From Fen-1135 sp963705275 (GTDB lineage Bacteria > Desulfobacterota > Syntrophia > Syntrophales > UBA2185): a DNA stretch of 64,000 nt. The notes under the pieces are model-generated. The model had not been told where the DNA came from and made no database searches. It saw only the letters and a program-made list of their open reading frames with translations. Positions 35,859 through 45,091 of this stretch are shown piece by piece. The stretch is taken from positions 2,356,001-2,420,000 of the forward strand of contig OY970063.1 of the NCBI GenBank assembly GCA_963705275.1, given 5' to 3'. Positions within the stretch are counted from its first letter, which is position 1. Every line of letters starts with the position of its first letter. The position numbers and the translations under genes were made by a program.

Positions 35859-36878
35859 ATGCAAAAGAGCTGGCGCACTTTAATACGTCCGAAGCGAATC
35901 GAGATTGATGAGAACACCCACACACGCTTTTATGGCGAATTCACATGTCAGCCTTTAGAGCGGGGTTTTGGCATTACTCTCGGAAATGCCCTCAGAAGGG
36001 TATTGCTGTCGTCTATTCAGGGAGCGGCTGTTGTCTCCATAAAAGTTAACGGAGTCCTCCATGAATATTCAACATTTCCGGGGGTTAAAGAAGATGTAAC
36101 GGATATTATACTGAACCTCAAAGGCGTTCGCTTGAAACTCAACCAAGACGGTCCGAGAGTCCTGCAGATCGACGCCTCGGAAGAGGGTGTCGTAACTGCT
36201 GGTGATATTATTACCGACGGAACAGTTGAAATTCTCAATCCTGATCACCATATTGCGACACTGTCCGGAGGTAACAAATTTAAGGCCGAGCTGGTTGTGA
36301 AGACAGGGAAGGGGTATGTGCCTGCTCGCAGGGAAAGAGCCCCCGATCAACCTGAAGGAACTATCAATATTGATGCAGCCTTTTCACCCATAAAAAAAGT
36401 CAATTATACGGTGGCCCATGCAAGGGTAGGGCAGATTGCCGATTATGACCGCCTAGTAATAGAAGTGTGGACTGATGGCAGCGTGCTGCCGGAAGACGCC
36501 CTTGCTTTTGCAGCGAAGATATTGAAGGGGCAGTTAGATATATTCATAAACTTTGATGAGGTTGATGAGGAAGAACAACCGGAAGTGGTTGAGGAAAAGG
36601 AAAGCATCAATGAGAACCTCCTAAGGCATGTCGACGATCTCGAACTTTCCGTAAGATCGGCCAATTGTTTAAAAAATGCAGGCATTAACTTGATAGGAGA
36701 GCTTGTTCAGAAAACAGAAGCGGAAATGTTAAAGACCAAGAATTTCGGCAGGAAATCTCTCAATGAAATAAAGGAAATCCTTGCAGAGATGGGACTCAGC
36801 TTTGGTATGAAACTCGATTTGCCTCCCTGGAATAAGGAAGAGAGGAAAGAAAGCGGCGATTTCGGTGCTAAAGAATGA
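35859..36878 (+). CDS. rpoA: DNA-directed RNA polymerase subunit alpha
   Basis: A 339-residue RpoA. The N-terminal dimerisation domain (1 to about 235) contains LERGFGITLGNALRRVLLSS; the C-terminal domain (about 260-325) has ELSVRSANCLKNAGI and the DNA-contacting FGRKSLNEIKEIL helix. An acidic linker joins them. Length is typical. The gene closes the alpha operon together with rplQ. Confidence 0.98.
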   Translation: MQKSWRTLIRPKRIEIDENTHTRFYGEFTCQPLERGFGITLGNALRRVLLSSIQGAAVVSIKVNGVLHEYSTFPGVKEDVTDIILNLKGVRLKLNQDGPRVLQIDASEEGVVTAGDIITDGTVEILNPDHHIATLSGGNKFKAELVVKTGKGYVPARRERAPDQPEGTINIDAAFSPIKKVNYTVAHARVGQIADYDRLVIEVWTDGSVLPEDALAFAAKILKGQLDIFINFDEVDEEEQPEVVEEKESINENLLRHVDDLELSVRSANCLKNAGINLIGELVQKTEAEMLKTKNFGRKSLNEIKEILAEMGLSFGMKLDLPPWNKEERKESGDFGAKE

Positions 36879-36914
36879 AGAGATTAATCCTCAGCCGAGA
36901 AGGGAGATAGTCAG

Positions 36915-37313
36915 ATGCGTCATGGGAAGTCAGGAAGAAAACTGGGCAGGACTAAGAGTCACAGGGAAGCTATGTTGAGAAACATGATTACTTCCTTTTT
37001 GAAATATGAGAAGATTACTACGACTGATGCCAGAGCTAAAGAATTGAGAAAAGTTGCTGAGAAAATGATCACCCTCGGGAAGAGAGGGGATCTTCATGCA
37101 AGGAGACAGGCTCTTTCCTTCGTTAGGGACAGGAATATTGTCGCGAAACTCTTTGATGAGTTATCATTGAGGTATCGTGACTGTGCAGGCGGCTATACGA
37201 GGATCGTAAAGACGGGCAATCGTGCAGGTGATAATGCGCCTGTGTCTATAATTGAATTCGTCAGAGATATCGGGCCAGATCAAACAAAAAAGAAGGTCCT
37301 TTCGCAGAAGTAG
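36915..37313 (+). CDS. rplQ: 50S ribosomal protein L17
   Basis: A 132-residue L17 starting MRHGKSGRKLGRTKSHREAM, with EKITTTDARAKELR and the C-terminal GDNAPVSIIEFV. It is the last gene of the super-cluster and is followed within 40 bases by a strong terminator. Confidence 0.98.
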   Translation: MRHGKSGRKLGRTKSHREAMLRNMITSFLKYEKITTTDARAKELRKVAEKMITLGKRGDLHARRQALSFVRDRNIVAKLFDELSLRYRDCAGGYTRIVKTGNRAGDNAPVSIIEFVRDIGPDQTKKKVLSQK

Positions 37314-37348
37314 CACAACACTCCGCACCATTTATTATGTTTAGAGCC

Positions 37349-37385
37349 AAGCAGGGTTTTTTGGGTAACCCTGCTTTTCTTTTTT
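37349..37385 (+). terminator. Rho-independent terminator after rplQ
   Basis: AAGCAGGGTT (37349-37358) pairs perfectly with AACCCTGCTT (37367-37376) around an 8-base loop, followed by TTCTTTTTTCTC. It ends the roughly 32-kb transcription and translation cluster. Confidence 0.92.
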
Positions 37386-37517
37386 CTCTTGTTTTTTTGT
37401 CAGAAAAAATATACTTCATACGAAGTTGTCATTTCTTCAATAGTCTCAACTCTTCAACGGTTCGTTACAGAGTCAGATTGTGATTTTTATTTGGGCAACG
37501 GAGAAGGAGGATTCGTT

Positions 37518-37775
37518 ATGGCGGAAGAAAAGATAGGCGAGGTCGTAAAATTTTTTGCGAAGCCGTGCGTTGCGGCGATAAAAGTGACAAATGGCGAGGT
37601 GAACGTGGGCGATACGATCAAGATAACTGGCCACACTACAGATATAACAAACACACTTGAGTCGATGGAGATCGAGAACAAAAAGGTTGAGAAGGCTGTG
37701 GCGGGAGACTATATTGGTGTCAAAGTCTCCGATCGTGTTCGCCCGGGAGACGAAGTTTTTAAAGTTGTACCGTAA
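37518..37775 (+). CDS. Small EF-Tu-domain-2-like protein (translation elongation factor-like)
   Basis: An 85-residue protein consisting almost only of a beta-barrel resembling domain 2 of translational GTPases: GEVVKFFAKPCVAAIKV, then NVGDTIKITGHTTD, VGVKVSDRVRPGDEVFKVV-like end. It has no GTPase domain. ATG 37518 has AAGGAGG about 7 bases upstream; the longer frame from 37389 begins inside the terminator region and is not likely. Similar stand-alone proteins and U32-peptidase C-termini carry this domain. Function is unknown. Confidence 0.8.
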   Translation: MAEEKIGEVVKFFAKPCVAAIKVTNGEVNVGDTIKITGHTTDITNTLESMEIENKKVEKAVAGDYIGVKVSDRVRPGDEVFKVVP

Positions 37776-38287
37776 TAATCTATTGATTTAGAAAGCTGGA
37801 ATCTTACGAGATGTAGCCTCTGCTCGTCTTTGGTAACGGTTTCTTGTGCGTGCATCGTTTCATAAGGGCGACTTTGAGTGATACGTGGCGCCTCAAGGAA
37901 TCTTCTATTTACCCTTTTGCAAATAAGGGTTCGGATAGGATTTGCATCAGTCATCAGTATTAATTGACGTTTAAAGAGCTTTCCGGCAAGGAAGGGGCTA
38001 TCTCGCGCTGCACACCTTGCTTCGACTTGCAAGGTTATGGGAAGCTATCGCGGTCTTTTCTTACCACACAGAACCCTATCTGCAAGCTTTACATTTGATC
38101 GATAAAGTTGTTGCCTAAACGGGGCAGGGTATGCTAGCGTTCCGCCGGCACCTGATGTTAAGTATACAGCACCAATCCTTGTAGCTTTAACATGTCCGCA
38201 GGCCGCATGGCAAAAATAAATACCCTACTCACCAGAGTAGTGCATGAGCTTTTAGCATTAGTAATTTCACTAATAGGATAGGAAGTG
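37776..38287. other. Gene-free gap of about 510 bases
   Basis: No convincing gene on either strand. Hairpins are visible: ACCCTT (37911-37916) / AAGGGT (37925-37930) and ACCTTGC (38014-38020) / GCAAGGT (38029-38035). A near-repeat GCTATCTCGCG / GCTATCGCG flanks the second hairpin. No U-run follows either, so they are not clear terminators. Confidence 0.55.
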
Positions 38288-39055
38288 ATGCAGATCAGAG
38301 TACTGGGTTGCCACGGATCACAAACGCCCGGATGCAATACGACGAGCTTTCTGGTGGATGGTAAGATCCTGGTAGATGCAGGAGCTATCACATCTTTGCT
38401 GACCATTGAAGAACAGGTCAATATAGATTATGTCCTGGTTACCCATGCTCACCTCGATCACGTGAGAGACATCATGTTTCTGGCAGATAATATTTGTTAT
38501 CTGCAGAAGGGTCATCCCCTAATTGTTATTGGAACCAGAAATATCATCGATACACTCAAGACTCATCTTTTCAATAATATCGTTTGGCCAGATTTTTCCT
38601 TGATCCCGAGCCCCGAAAACCCGGTTCTGAAGTTTAGGGCCATAAAGCCCGGGCAAAAGATGAAGCTCGGTGATGTGCGTATCACAGCAATCTTAGTTAA
38701 TCACATCATTGAAACAGTCAGTTATGTGGTAGAATCCAAGAAAGGATCATTTATAATTATCGGAGATACAGGCCCCACTGAAGAGGTCTGGAAGACTGCA
38801 AACAAGATGAGTGACTTAAAGGCCGTCTTCATTGAAACATCCCTCCCCAACAGTATGAAAGATGTCGCGGAGATGACAGGTCATTTAACGCCTTCAAGTT
38901 TGGAGGAAGAATTAAAGAAATTAGATAATCCCAATAGCAATATCTATCTTTATCACATGAAGCTCCAGTACCGCGAAGCTATCCAGCGAGAAATCGCAGT
39001 GATAAGAGATAGAGATATTCATGTCCTTGAAGACGGCGAGGTCATTCAGATCTGA
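38288..39055 (+). CDS. MBL-fold hydrolase, cyclic-nucleotide phosphodiesterase class II-like
   Basis: A 255-residue metallo-beta-lactamase-fold protein. The metal motif THAHLDHV (HxHxDH) lies near residue 56, and IIGDTGPTEEVW and GHLTPSSLEEEL supply later ligands. N-terminal GCHGSQTPGCNTTSFLVDG matches class II 3',5'-cyclic-nucleotide phosphodiesterases and related proteins. Substrate is not predictable from sequence; cAMP hydrolysis is possible. ATG 38288 has TAGGAAGTG upstream. It is separated from folC by 178 bases. Confidence 0.8.
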   Translation: MQIRVLGCHGSQTPGCNTTSFLVDGKILVDAGAITSLLTIEEQVNIDYVLVTHAHLDHVRDIMFLADNICYLQKGHPLIVIGTRNIIDTLKTHLFNNIVWPDFSLIPSPENPVLKFRAIKPGQKMKLGDVRITAILVNHIIETVSYVVESKKGSFIIIGDTGPTEEVWKTANKMSDLKAVFIETSLPNSMKDVAEMTGHLTPSSLEEELKKLDNPNSNIYLYHMKLQYREAIQREIAVIRDRDIHVLEDGEVIQI

Positions 39056-39233
39056 CTTTCTTAATAAGGTTACTCACAGATATTCCGAGACAAGACTTGG
39101 ACATGTTTTTCGCACGAAGCTGCAGGGAACTAAACCAGAGACCTTCCGACTCATGTAACTCGCTCAGGGTTAATTCAACTGAGTCCTCATTCCACGGCAC
39201 AGCTTTGAAAAAGACCAGAGTTTATTGAATAAA

Positions 39234-40493
39234 ATGCAGGCGCCTGTTGAACATCTCGATGGACTAAAAAAGTTGGACATCCGTTTCAGCCTTGATCCTA
39301 TATCGCGGTTTCTTAGACGCCTTGATAATCCCTACAGCGCATACGGGACAGTTTTGGTCGGCGGAACCAACGGAAAAGGCTCCATTGCGGCAATGGTAGC
39401 ATCAGCTCTGTCCCGCGGCGGTTTTCGCGTTGGTCTCTACACATCACCGCATTTGATTGATGTTCAGGAGAGGATAAGAATCGACGGCAAAATGATTTCG
39501 CGAGAGGAGATGGATGCCTGGATAGAAATAGTAAAGGGGCACTCGACGGAAAATCTAACCTACTTTGAATTTCTCACCGCCGTCGCCTTTCTTTATTTCC
39601 ACCAGAGAAAGGTGGATTTAGCTATTCTGGAAGTGGGGATGGGGGGTAGGCTCGATGCAACTAATGTGGTTTCGCCGCTTGTATCCGTGGTATCGAATAT
39701 ATCCCTCGATCACACGGAATACTTGGGCAGGCGCCTCGAAGAGATTGCCTGGGAGAAGGGTGGCATAATCAAGAAAGGCGGGGTTTGTATAAATGCGGTA
39801 AAACAACGGCGCTTGCAAAAGCTCCTGGAAGAAATATGCCGCAAGAGGGGTGCAACAATATATAGTTTGGGAAGAGAAATAACCACCTACACGCACCCCG
39901 ATGGGTCATTTTCCTATCGGGGCATTGAGAGGAGGTACGATAACCTCGTTTGCCCTCTAAAAGGGAAACACCAAATAGAAAATGCCGCTATAGCTCTCGG
40001 TGTCATTGAGGCTTTGGCGATGAAGGGGTTCGGGATTGATGACGATGCCGTCTTTGATGGAATTCATGACGTCAAATGGGAAGGAAGACTGGAAGTTATT
40101 AGGCATTCGCCAACGGTTCTTCTGGACGGCGCCCATAATGCAGGCGGCGCCTCCACCCTTGCCCGCGCACTGATGGAGGAATTTTCCTACGAGAAATTAA
40201 TTTTCATCTTTGGCGTTCTTAAAGATAAAGACTACAAGGCTATGCTGAAAAAGCTGCTCCCATTGGGGGATCGACTGATTTTGACTAGTTTGGATACAGA
40301 GAGAGCAATGCCCCCTGAGGCTTTGCTGCCAGTCGCAAAACAATATATTAGAAGAATTGAGGTCGTGAAGAACTCCCGTGAGGCACTGAAACGGTCATTA
40401 TCTATAGCCGGTGAGAACGATCTTATCTGTATAACAGGGTCCCTTTATCTTATCGGTGAAATTAAGAAGGCCTTCTCTGTGGCATTTCAGTAG
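39234..40493 (+). CDS. folC: Bifunctional folylpolyglutamate synthase / dihydrofolate synthase
   Basis: A 419-residue Mur-ligase-family enzyme. The P-loop is GGTNGKGSIAAM near residue 43, YTSPHLIDVQERI follows near 71, and the second domain has LDGAHNAGGA near 300. It adds glutamate to dihydropteroate and to folates in the cytoplasm. ATG 39234 or TTG 39225 could start it; neither has a strong ribosome binding site. lptD follows 14 bases after the stop. Confidence 0.93.
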   Translation: MQAPVEHLDGLKKLDIRFSLDPISRFLRRLDNPYSAYGTVLVGGTNGKGSIAAMVASALSRGGFRVGLYTSPHLIDVQERIRIDGKMISREEMDAWIEIVKGHSTENLTYFEFLTAVAFLYFHQRKVDLAILEVGMGGRLDATNVVSPLVSVVSNISLDHTEYLGRRLEEIAWEKGGIIKKGGVCINAVKQRRLQKLLEEICRKRGATIYSLGREITTYTHPDGSFSYRGIERRYDNLVCPLKGKHQIENAAIALGVIEALAMKGFGIDDDAVFDGIHDVKWEGRLEVIRHSPTVLLDGAHNAGGASTLARALMEEFSYEKLIFIFGVLKDKDYKAMLKKLLPLGDRLILTSLDTERAMPPEALLPVAKQYIRRIEVVKNSREALKRSLSIAGENDLICITGSLYLIGEIKKAFSVAFQ

Positions 40494-40507
40494 CGTGATT
40501 GTTTGTA

Positions 40508-42790
40508 ATGAATAGTCTGAAAGTGGACAGTAAAGTGATGATTCTGCGGAGGGTGAGACGGCAATGTTTCATTATTTGTCTAATTATCTTTTGCTGTTTC
40601 ATTCCTGCTTATAACTCGAATGCAGCTGAGAAGGATATATCCAAGGGACCGATTACGCTGGAGGCAGACAGCGTTGCCTATGATAAGGAGAAAGACACCT
40701 ATCACGCAAAGGGTAACGTCTTAATCGTTTTTTCCGGTGGTGTCCTGATGGCCGAGTCGGCAATCCTCAATAAGGCGACCAATGATGCTGTTGCCGAAGG
40801 CTACGTAATGCTTATAAGCGACGGTGATATTCTCGAGGGAGACAAAGTTGAATTAAACATTGAATCAAAGACCGGTGTTGCCTATGAAGGGAAGATGTTT
40901 TTTGCCGCTAATCATTTCTATATAAAGGGTACAAGAATTGAAAAAACAGGCGAAGCCTCATACCATTTTGAAAATGCAACGGCGACCACATGTGATGGCG
41001 ATTCTCCGGACTGGCGCTTGACGGGAAGCGAGCTGGATGTGACAATTGATGGGTACGGGACCCTGAAGCATGGTAAATTTCTGGCAAATAACGTCCCAGT
41101 TCTCTATACTCCCTATCTACTGTTTCCTGCAAAAAAGACCAGGCAGTCGGGTTTTCTCTTTCCTTATATTGGTTACTCTGCAGAAAGGTTGGGCTGGGAT
41201 GTCGAACTCCCCTACTACTGGGCGATTTCAGAGGATGCTGATGCAACATTCTATCAGCGGTATATGGATAAAAAGGGGTTTAAAGAAGGTGTCGAATTCA
41301 GATACTTCCTTAGCAAGGATACCTTTGGCACCTTTTACGGCGACTTCATGAATGACACTGCGCGCATTACTGAAACAGGTGAAACAACCGGAGGCAGACC
41401 CAGAGACTGGCAGTCGGACCACAAGAGATGGTCATACTATTTGAATCACGAGACTGACTTCGATCCCACATTTACCCTCAGGACAGATATCCGCAAGGTA
41501 TCAGATAGTTTTTACTTCAAAGACTTTTCCTCACATAATTATTATCTTAATAATTATTCGATTAACGAAACGGACAGATTCAAGAAAGTTCCCTTTTACG
41601 GTGACGAATCTCTTGGTTCCCTCAACTCGACTATCCGTATGGTCAAGAATTGGCAATTATACAACTTGACGGCACTGATAAGCTACACCGATGATTTCTC
41701 GAGCGCCTCGAATGACGCAACTTTGCAGAAGTATCCCGAAATAACCCTTAAGGGAATAAAGCGTCCCATCTTTGGCTCTCCCATCTATTTTGAGTTTGAT
41801 ACAGCTTATGATTATTATTACAGAAATGAAGGGCAAAAGGGGCATCTCTTCGATCTTCAGCCGGCCCTATCGCTGCCTATCCGCTGGCGCGAGTTTCTCC
41901 AGTTTACACCGCAGATTGGTGTAAAGAGCACTTCCTGGAATCGGGACGACAATATTGACACAGGGCAAAGCAAGCGCGGAGATCGAGAATTGTACAATGT
42001 CGGAGCAACGGCAAGTACGGAAATCCACAGGATATTCGATGTAGGCGGCAAGGATATAGATAAGATACGACATGGCATCATGCCCGAACTCACATACTCC
42101 TATATTCCCAATGTATCCCAGACGGATCTTCCCGACTTCGCAACTGCCATACCTGAACAGAATACCTTGACATATTCCTTGACCAATACACTCTTGGCAA
42201 AATTGAATGAGAAAGATGGGGGTAAAAGTTACCTTGAGTTTCTGCGCTTCAAGCTCGCCCAGACCTATGATTTCAAAGAGGCAAGAAGAGGCGATGTCGA
42301 TCCCCCGAAGGACAGAAGACCCTTTGGCGACGTTTATATGGAACTTGACGTCAAGCCACTTCAGTATTTTTCATTTGTGGCTCGCAACATATACAGCGTG
42401 AATTCGGGCGAATGGCTTCAGACTAATTATGATCTGAACATCAGCGATTGGCGGGGAGACGAGGTAACTGTAGGATATCGATCTACCAAGAATGTTGTCA
42501 CCGTGGTCTACCCTACTGCGCCAATAATGACATTCACCTCCTTTCAATACAGCCAGGCTGCCGGCGAAGAAATAGACCTTTCCCTTAAAGCTGCGGTAAC
42601 GAAATCTGTAGATCTTATCTATATTTTGAGGAAGAATCAGCTGGATGATATAATCCTGGAGAGGACATTTGGCGTTAAATATCGCAAGCAGTGCTGGAGC
42701 ATCGAGGTATACATCTCTGAAACTCAGAATGATAGGACGTTTATGGTGGGTGTTTCTCTTGTTGGTCTCGGCAAATTTGGCGGGAAGTAG
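40508..42790 (+). CDS. lptD: LPS assembly protein LptD
   Basis: A 760-residue outer-membrane protein. A signal peptide covers about residues 11-40 (RRVRRQ then a hydrophobic IICLIIFCCFI). An OstA/LptA-like periplasmic domain follows (GPITLEADSVAYDKEKDTYH to about residue 190). The rest is a beta-barrel rich in aromatic, alternating strands. A conserved TTCDGD motif precedes the barrel. LptD with LptE inserts LPS into the outer leaflet, proving a Gram-negative envelope. ATG 40508 chosen; ATG 40538 is also possible. It follows folC closely and precedes rplM. Confidence 0.93.
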   Translation: MNSLKVDSKVMILRRVRRQCFIICLIIFCCFIPAYNSNAAEKDISKGPITLEADSVAYDKEKDTYHAKGNVLIVFSGGVLMAESAILNKATNDAVAEGYVMLISDGDILEGDKVELNIESKTGVAYEGKMFFAANHFYIKGTRIEKTGEASYHFENATATTCDGDSPDWRLTGSELDVTIDGYGTLKHGKFLANNVPVLYTPYLLFPAKKTRQSGFLFPYIGYSAERLGWDVELPYYWAISEDADATFYQRYMDKKGFKEGVEFRYFLSKDTFGTFYGDFMNDTARITETGETTGGRPRDWQSDHKRWSYYLNHETDFDPTFTLRTDIRKVSDSFYFKDFSSHNYYLNNYSINETDRFKKVPFYGDESLGSLNSTIRMVKNWQLYNLTALISYTDDFSSASNDATLQKYPEITLKGIKRPIFGSPIYFEFDTAYDYYYRNEGQKGHLFDLQPALSLPIRWREFLQFTPQIGVKSTSWNRDDNIDTGQSKRGDRELYNVGATASTEIHRIFDVGGKDIDKIRHGIMPELTYSYIPNVSQTDLPDFATAIPEQNTLTYSLTNTLLAKLNEKDGGKSYLEFLRFKLAQTYDFKEARRGDVDPPKDRRPFGDVYMELDVKPLQYFSFVARNIYSVNSGEWLQTNYDLNISDWRGDEVTVGYRSTKNVVTVVYPTAPIMTFTSFQYSQAAGEEIDLSLKAAVTKSVDLIYILRKNQLDDIILERTFGVKYRKQCWSIEVYISETQNDRTFMVGVSLVGLGKFGGK

Positions 42791-42818
42791 AATTATCTAA
42801 TTTACCGGAGGTTTTTTC

Positions 42819-42847
42819 TTGACAAATATCGGGAAATTTCGTAACTT
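42819..42847 (+). promoter_or_regulatory. Sigma-70 promoter for rplM-rpsI
   Basis: TTGACA at 42819-42824, a 17-base spacer and TAACTT at 42842-42847, 34 bases before the rplM ATG. It is a strong promoter in the gap between lptD and rplM. Confidence 0.75.
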
Positions 42848-42880
42848 CCTTATTTACATTTTCGGCATGTAGGTGAATTT

Positions 42881-43309
42881 ATGAAGACTTATAACGCGAA
42901 AAAAGAGGACATCGTCAGAAACTGGTATGTCATTGACGCGGAAGGGCATATTCTCGGCAGACTGGCCAGTGAGGTTGCAAGGCGTCTTAGAGGCAAACAT
43001 AAACCCATTTATACGCCATATATGGATTCGGGAGATTTTGTGATCGTTGTTAATGCCGGAAAGGTTTCCCTCTCTGGCAAGAAACTGTCCGACAAAGTAT
43101 ACTATCACTATTCCGGCTACCCGGGTGGTCTCAAAAAAACATATGCAGGCAAATTGTTGAAAGACAGTCCGGAAAAGGTCCTGGTCTATGCGGTCAAAGG
43201 CATGCTGCCGAAGAACTCTTTAGGCAGGAAAATGTTAAAGAAACTCAAGGTCTATGTAAATAATGATCACCCTCACGAGGCCCAGTGTCCTCAGGTAATC
43301 AAGTTATAA
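42881..43309 (+). CDS. rplM: 50S ribosomal protein L13
   Basis: A 142-residue L13 with WYVIDAEGHILGRLASEVA near residue 12 and GMLPKNSLGRKMLKKLKVY near 108. It is an early-assembly protein of the 50S subunit and is paired with rpsI as in most bacteria. It has its own promoter upstream. Confidence 0.98.
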   Translation: MKTYNAKKEDIVRNWYVIDAEGHILGRLASEVARRLRGKHKPIYTPYMDSGDFVIVVNAGKVSLSGKKLSDKVYYHYSGYPGGLKKTYAGKLLKDSPEKVLVYAVKGMLPKNSLGRKMLKKLKVYVNNDHPHEAQCPQVIKL

Positions 43310-43387
43310 GGTTTTTAATATTGGTCGGTATCGTCTGATACTTGTCGGATTTTGCATACCACGATTGTTGTTGGGAGATATGAAATA

Positions 43388-43777
43388 ATGGAAAAACGTT
43401 TTTATGCCACAGGGAAGAGGAAGTACGCCATCGCCAGAGTCTATATGAAGGAAGGCAGCGGAAACCTTGTAGTGAACAAGCGGAATTTTGATGACTACTT
43501 TACACGGGACAGCCTCAAAATGATTATTATGCAGCCTCTCGAAATCGTGGGCGCGAGAAACAAGTTTGATTTCTTCGTTAACGTATCGGGTGGTGGTGTG
43601 GCTGGGCAGGCGGGCGCGATAAAGCATGGCATAACGAAAGCGCTCGTCGAATATGACACGGAATGGCGTTCAATTCTCAAGAAAGCGGGTTTCTTAACGA
43701 GGGATTCACGCATAAAGGAAAGAAAAAAGTATGGCCAGCCAGGTGCGAGGAAGCACTTCCAATTTTCAAAGAGATAG
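43388..43777 (+). CDS. rpsI: 30S ribosomal protein S9
   Basis: A 129-residue S9 with YATGKRKYAIARVY at the start, VSGGGVAGQAGAIKHGI in the middle and the C-terminal KKYGQPGARKHFQFSKR, whose last basic residues touch the P-site tRNA. ATG 43388 has GGGAG about 10 bases upstream; the longer frame from 43352 is not S9-like. A terminator follows. Confidence 0.98.
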   Translation: MEKRFYATGKRKYAIARVYMKEGSGNLVVNKRNFDDYFTRDSLKMIIMQPLEIVGARNKFDFFVNVSGGGVAGQAGAIKHGITKALVEYDTEWRSILKKAGFLTRDSRIKERKKYGQPGARKHFQFSKR

Positions 43778-43785
43778 TATTACGG

Positions 43786-43813
43786 AAGGAGGCTTCTCGG
43801 CCTCCTTTTTTTT
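43786..43813 (+). terminator. Rho-independent terminator after rpsI
   Basis: GGAGGC (43788-43793) pairs with GCCTCC (43800-43805) around TTCTCG, extended by AA/TT, followed by eight T. It begins within 10 bases of the rpsI stop. Confidence 0.92.
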
Positions 43814-43946
43814 GGTTGAAACATATGACTTTATGTCGACCGAAGAAAGAAGTCCTATAAGCCCGACATTGCACGGACAGTCACATCAGCAATAATGCGT
43901 AGACTTGTAAATATCAATTTTCGCAAGTAAACAACAGGTAACATGT

Positions 43947-44984
43947 ATGCTTAAAGTAGGTATATACGGAGCGAGTGGATATACTGGTCAGGAACTTCTA
44001 AGAATACTGCTGAGACATCCGCAGGTCGAAGTTGTGGCGGTGACATCAAGGAGATATGCGGACATCGCGGTTGCTGATATTTACCCTGTTTTTGTCGGCT
44101 TGACCGACCTGGCATTCGTTGACGCGTCTCCGGAAGATGTGGCAGGCGCCGCGGATATAGTTTTTTTAGCCTTGCCCCACGGGGTATCCATGGCTGTGGC
44201 CCCGATTTTTTTGAAGGCCGGGAAGAAGGTGATTGATCTCAGTGCAGATTTTCGTCTGCGTGATATTGCCACCTACGAAAAATGGTACAGCAGGCACACT
44301 GCGCGGAATATTATGAAAGAATCCGTTTACGGACTGCCGGAGCTATACGGAGACGAAATCGCCAAGGCAAAGTTGGTTGCCAATCCTGGCTGCTATCCCA
44401 CCAGTGTAATTCTCGGCCTTGCCCCGTTATTGAAGGCAAAATGGATCGACGATTGCTCGATTATAGCAGATTCAAAATCCGGCGTCAGCGGTGCGGGAAG
44501 AGAGCCGCAGGTCGGGATGCTTTTCTGCGAGGTTGACGAAGGATTCAAGGCCTACAAAGTTGGGGAGCACCGGCATACACCGGAGATGGAACAGGAAATC
44601 AGTATTCTTTCCGGTGGCGATGTGAGTATTACGTTTACGCCCCATCTCCTCCCCATAACCCGGGGAATCCTCAGCACCATATATGCGACACTTCAGAGAG
44701 AAGTCGCTACCGGTGAGTTGATTGATCTTTACCGGGCATTTTATAAGGGAAAGAAATTTGTAAGGGTATACAAGGCGGGCACATTTCCCAATATTTCTTC
44801 GGTCCGGGGTTCAAACTACTGCGATATAGGGCTCTTTGTTGATGCCAGAACAAGAAGGGTTATCATCATATGCGCTATCGACAATCTCGTCAAAGGCGCA
44901 GCCGGCCAGGCTATACAAAATATGAATCTTATGTGCGGCCTCAGCGAAGATACAGGACTCACGATGATATCCTTGTTTCCGTAA
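43947..44984 (+). CDS. argC: N-acetyl-gamma-glutamyl-phosphate reductase
   Basis: A 345-residue ArgC. The Rossmann motif GASGYTGQELLRIL is at residues 8-21, the catalytic cysteine lies in NPGCYPTS near residue 150, and the His of GEHRHTPEMEQ near 210 assists. It carries out the third step of arginine biosynthesis (NADPH-dependent reduction). Length is typical. No other arg gene is in the window. Confidence 0.96.
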   Translation: MLKVGIYGASGYTGQELLRILLRHPQVEVVAVTSRRYADIAVADIYPVFVGLTDLAFVDASPEDVAGAADIVFLALPHGVSMAVAPIFLKAGKKVIDLSADFRLRDIATYEKWYSRHTARNIMKESVYGLPELYGDEIAKAKLVANPGCYPTSVILGLAPLLKAKWIDDCSIIADSKSGVSGAGREPQVGMLFCEVDEGFKAYKVGEHRHTPEMEQEISILSGGDVSITFTPHLLPITRGILSTIYATLQREVATGELIDLYRAFYKGKKFVRVYKAGTFPNISSVRGSNYCDIGLFVDARTRRVIIICAIDNLVKGAAGQAIQNMNLMCGLSEDTGLTMISLFP

Positions 44985-45001
44985 CGAGCCTGTCTTCTAT
45001 C

Positions 45002-45048
45002 GCGACTCCCTGCGCCTCATCATGGTTGCGGCTCATCTCGGGAGTCGC
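45002..45048 (+). repeat. Nine-base perfect inverted repeat between argC and cysS
   Basis: GCGACTCCC (45002-45010) and GGGAGTCGC (45040-45048) flank 29 bases, starting 17 bases after argC. There is no U-run after it. It could be a weak terminator, an RNA stability hairpin or a small repeat. Confidence 0.5.
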
Positions 45049-45091
45049 ATCTAGCTCAAATTTTCAAAGGCCAGGTATGCAAGAGAAATAG

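Noticed and set aside
37389..37517. N-terminal extension of the EF-Tu-like protein
   Set aside because: It begins in the terminator's U-rich tail and has no similarity; ATG 37518 with AAGGAGG is the clear start.
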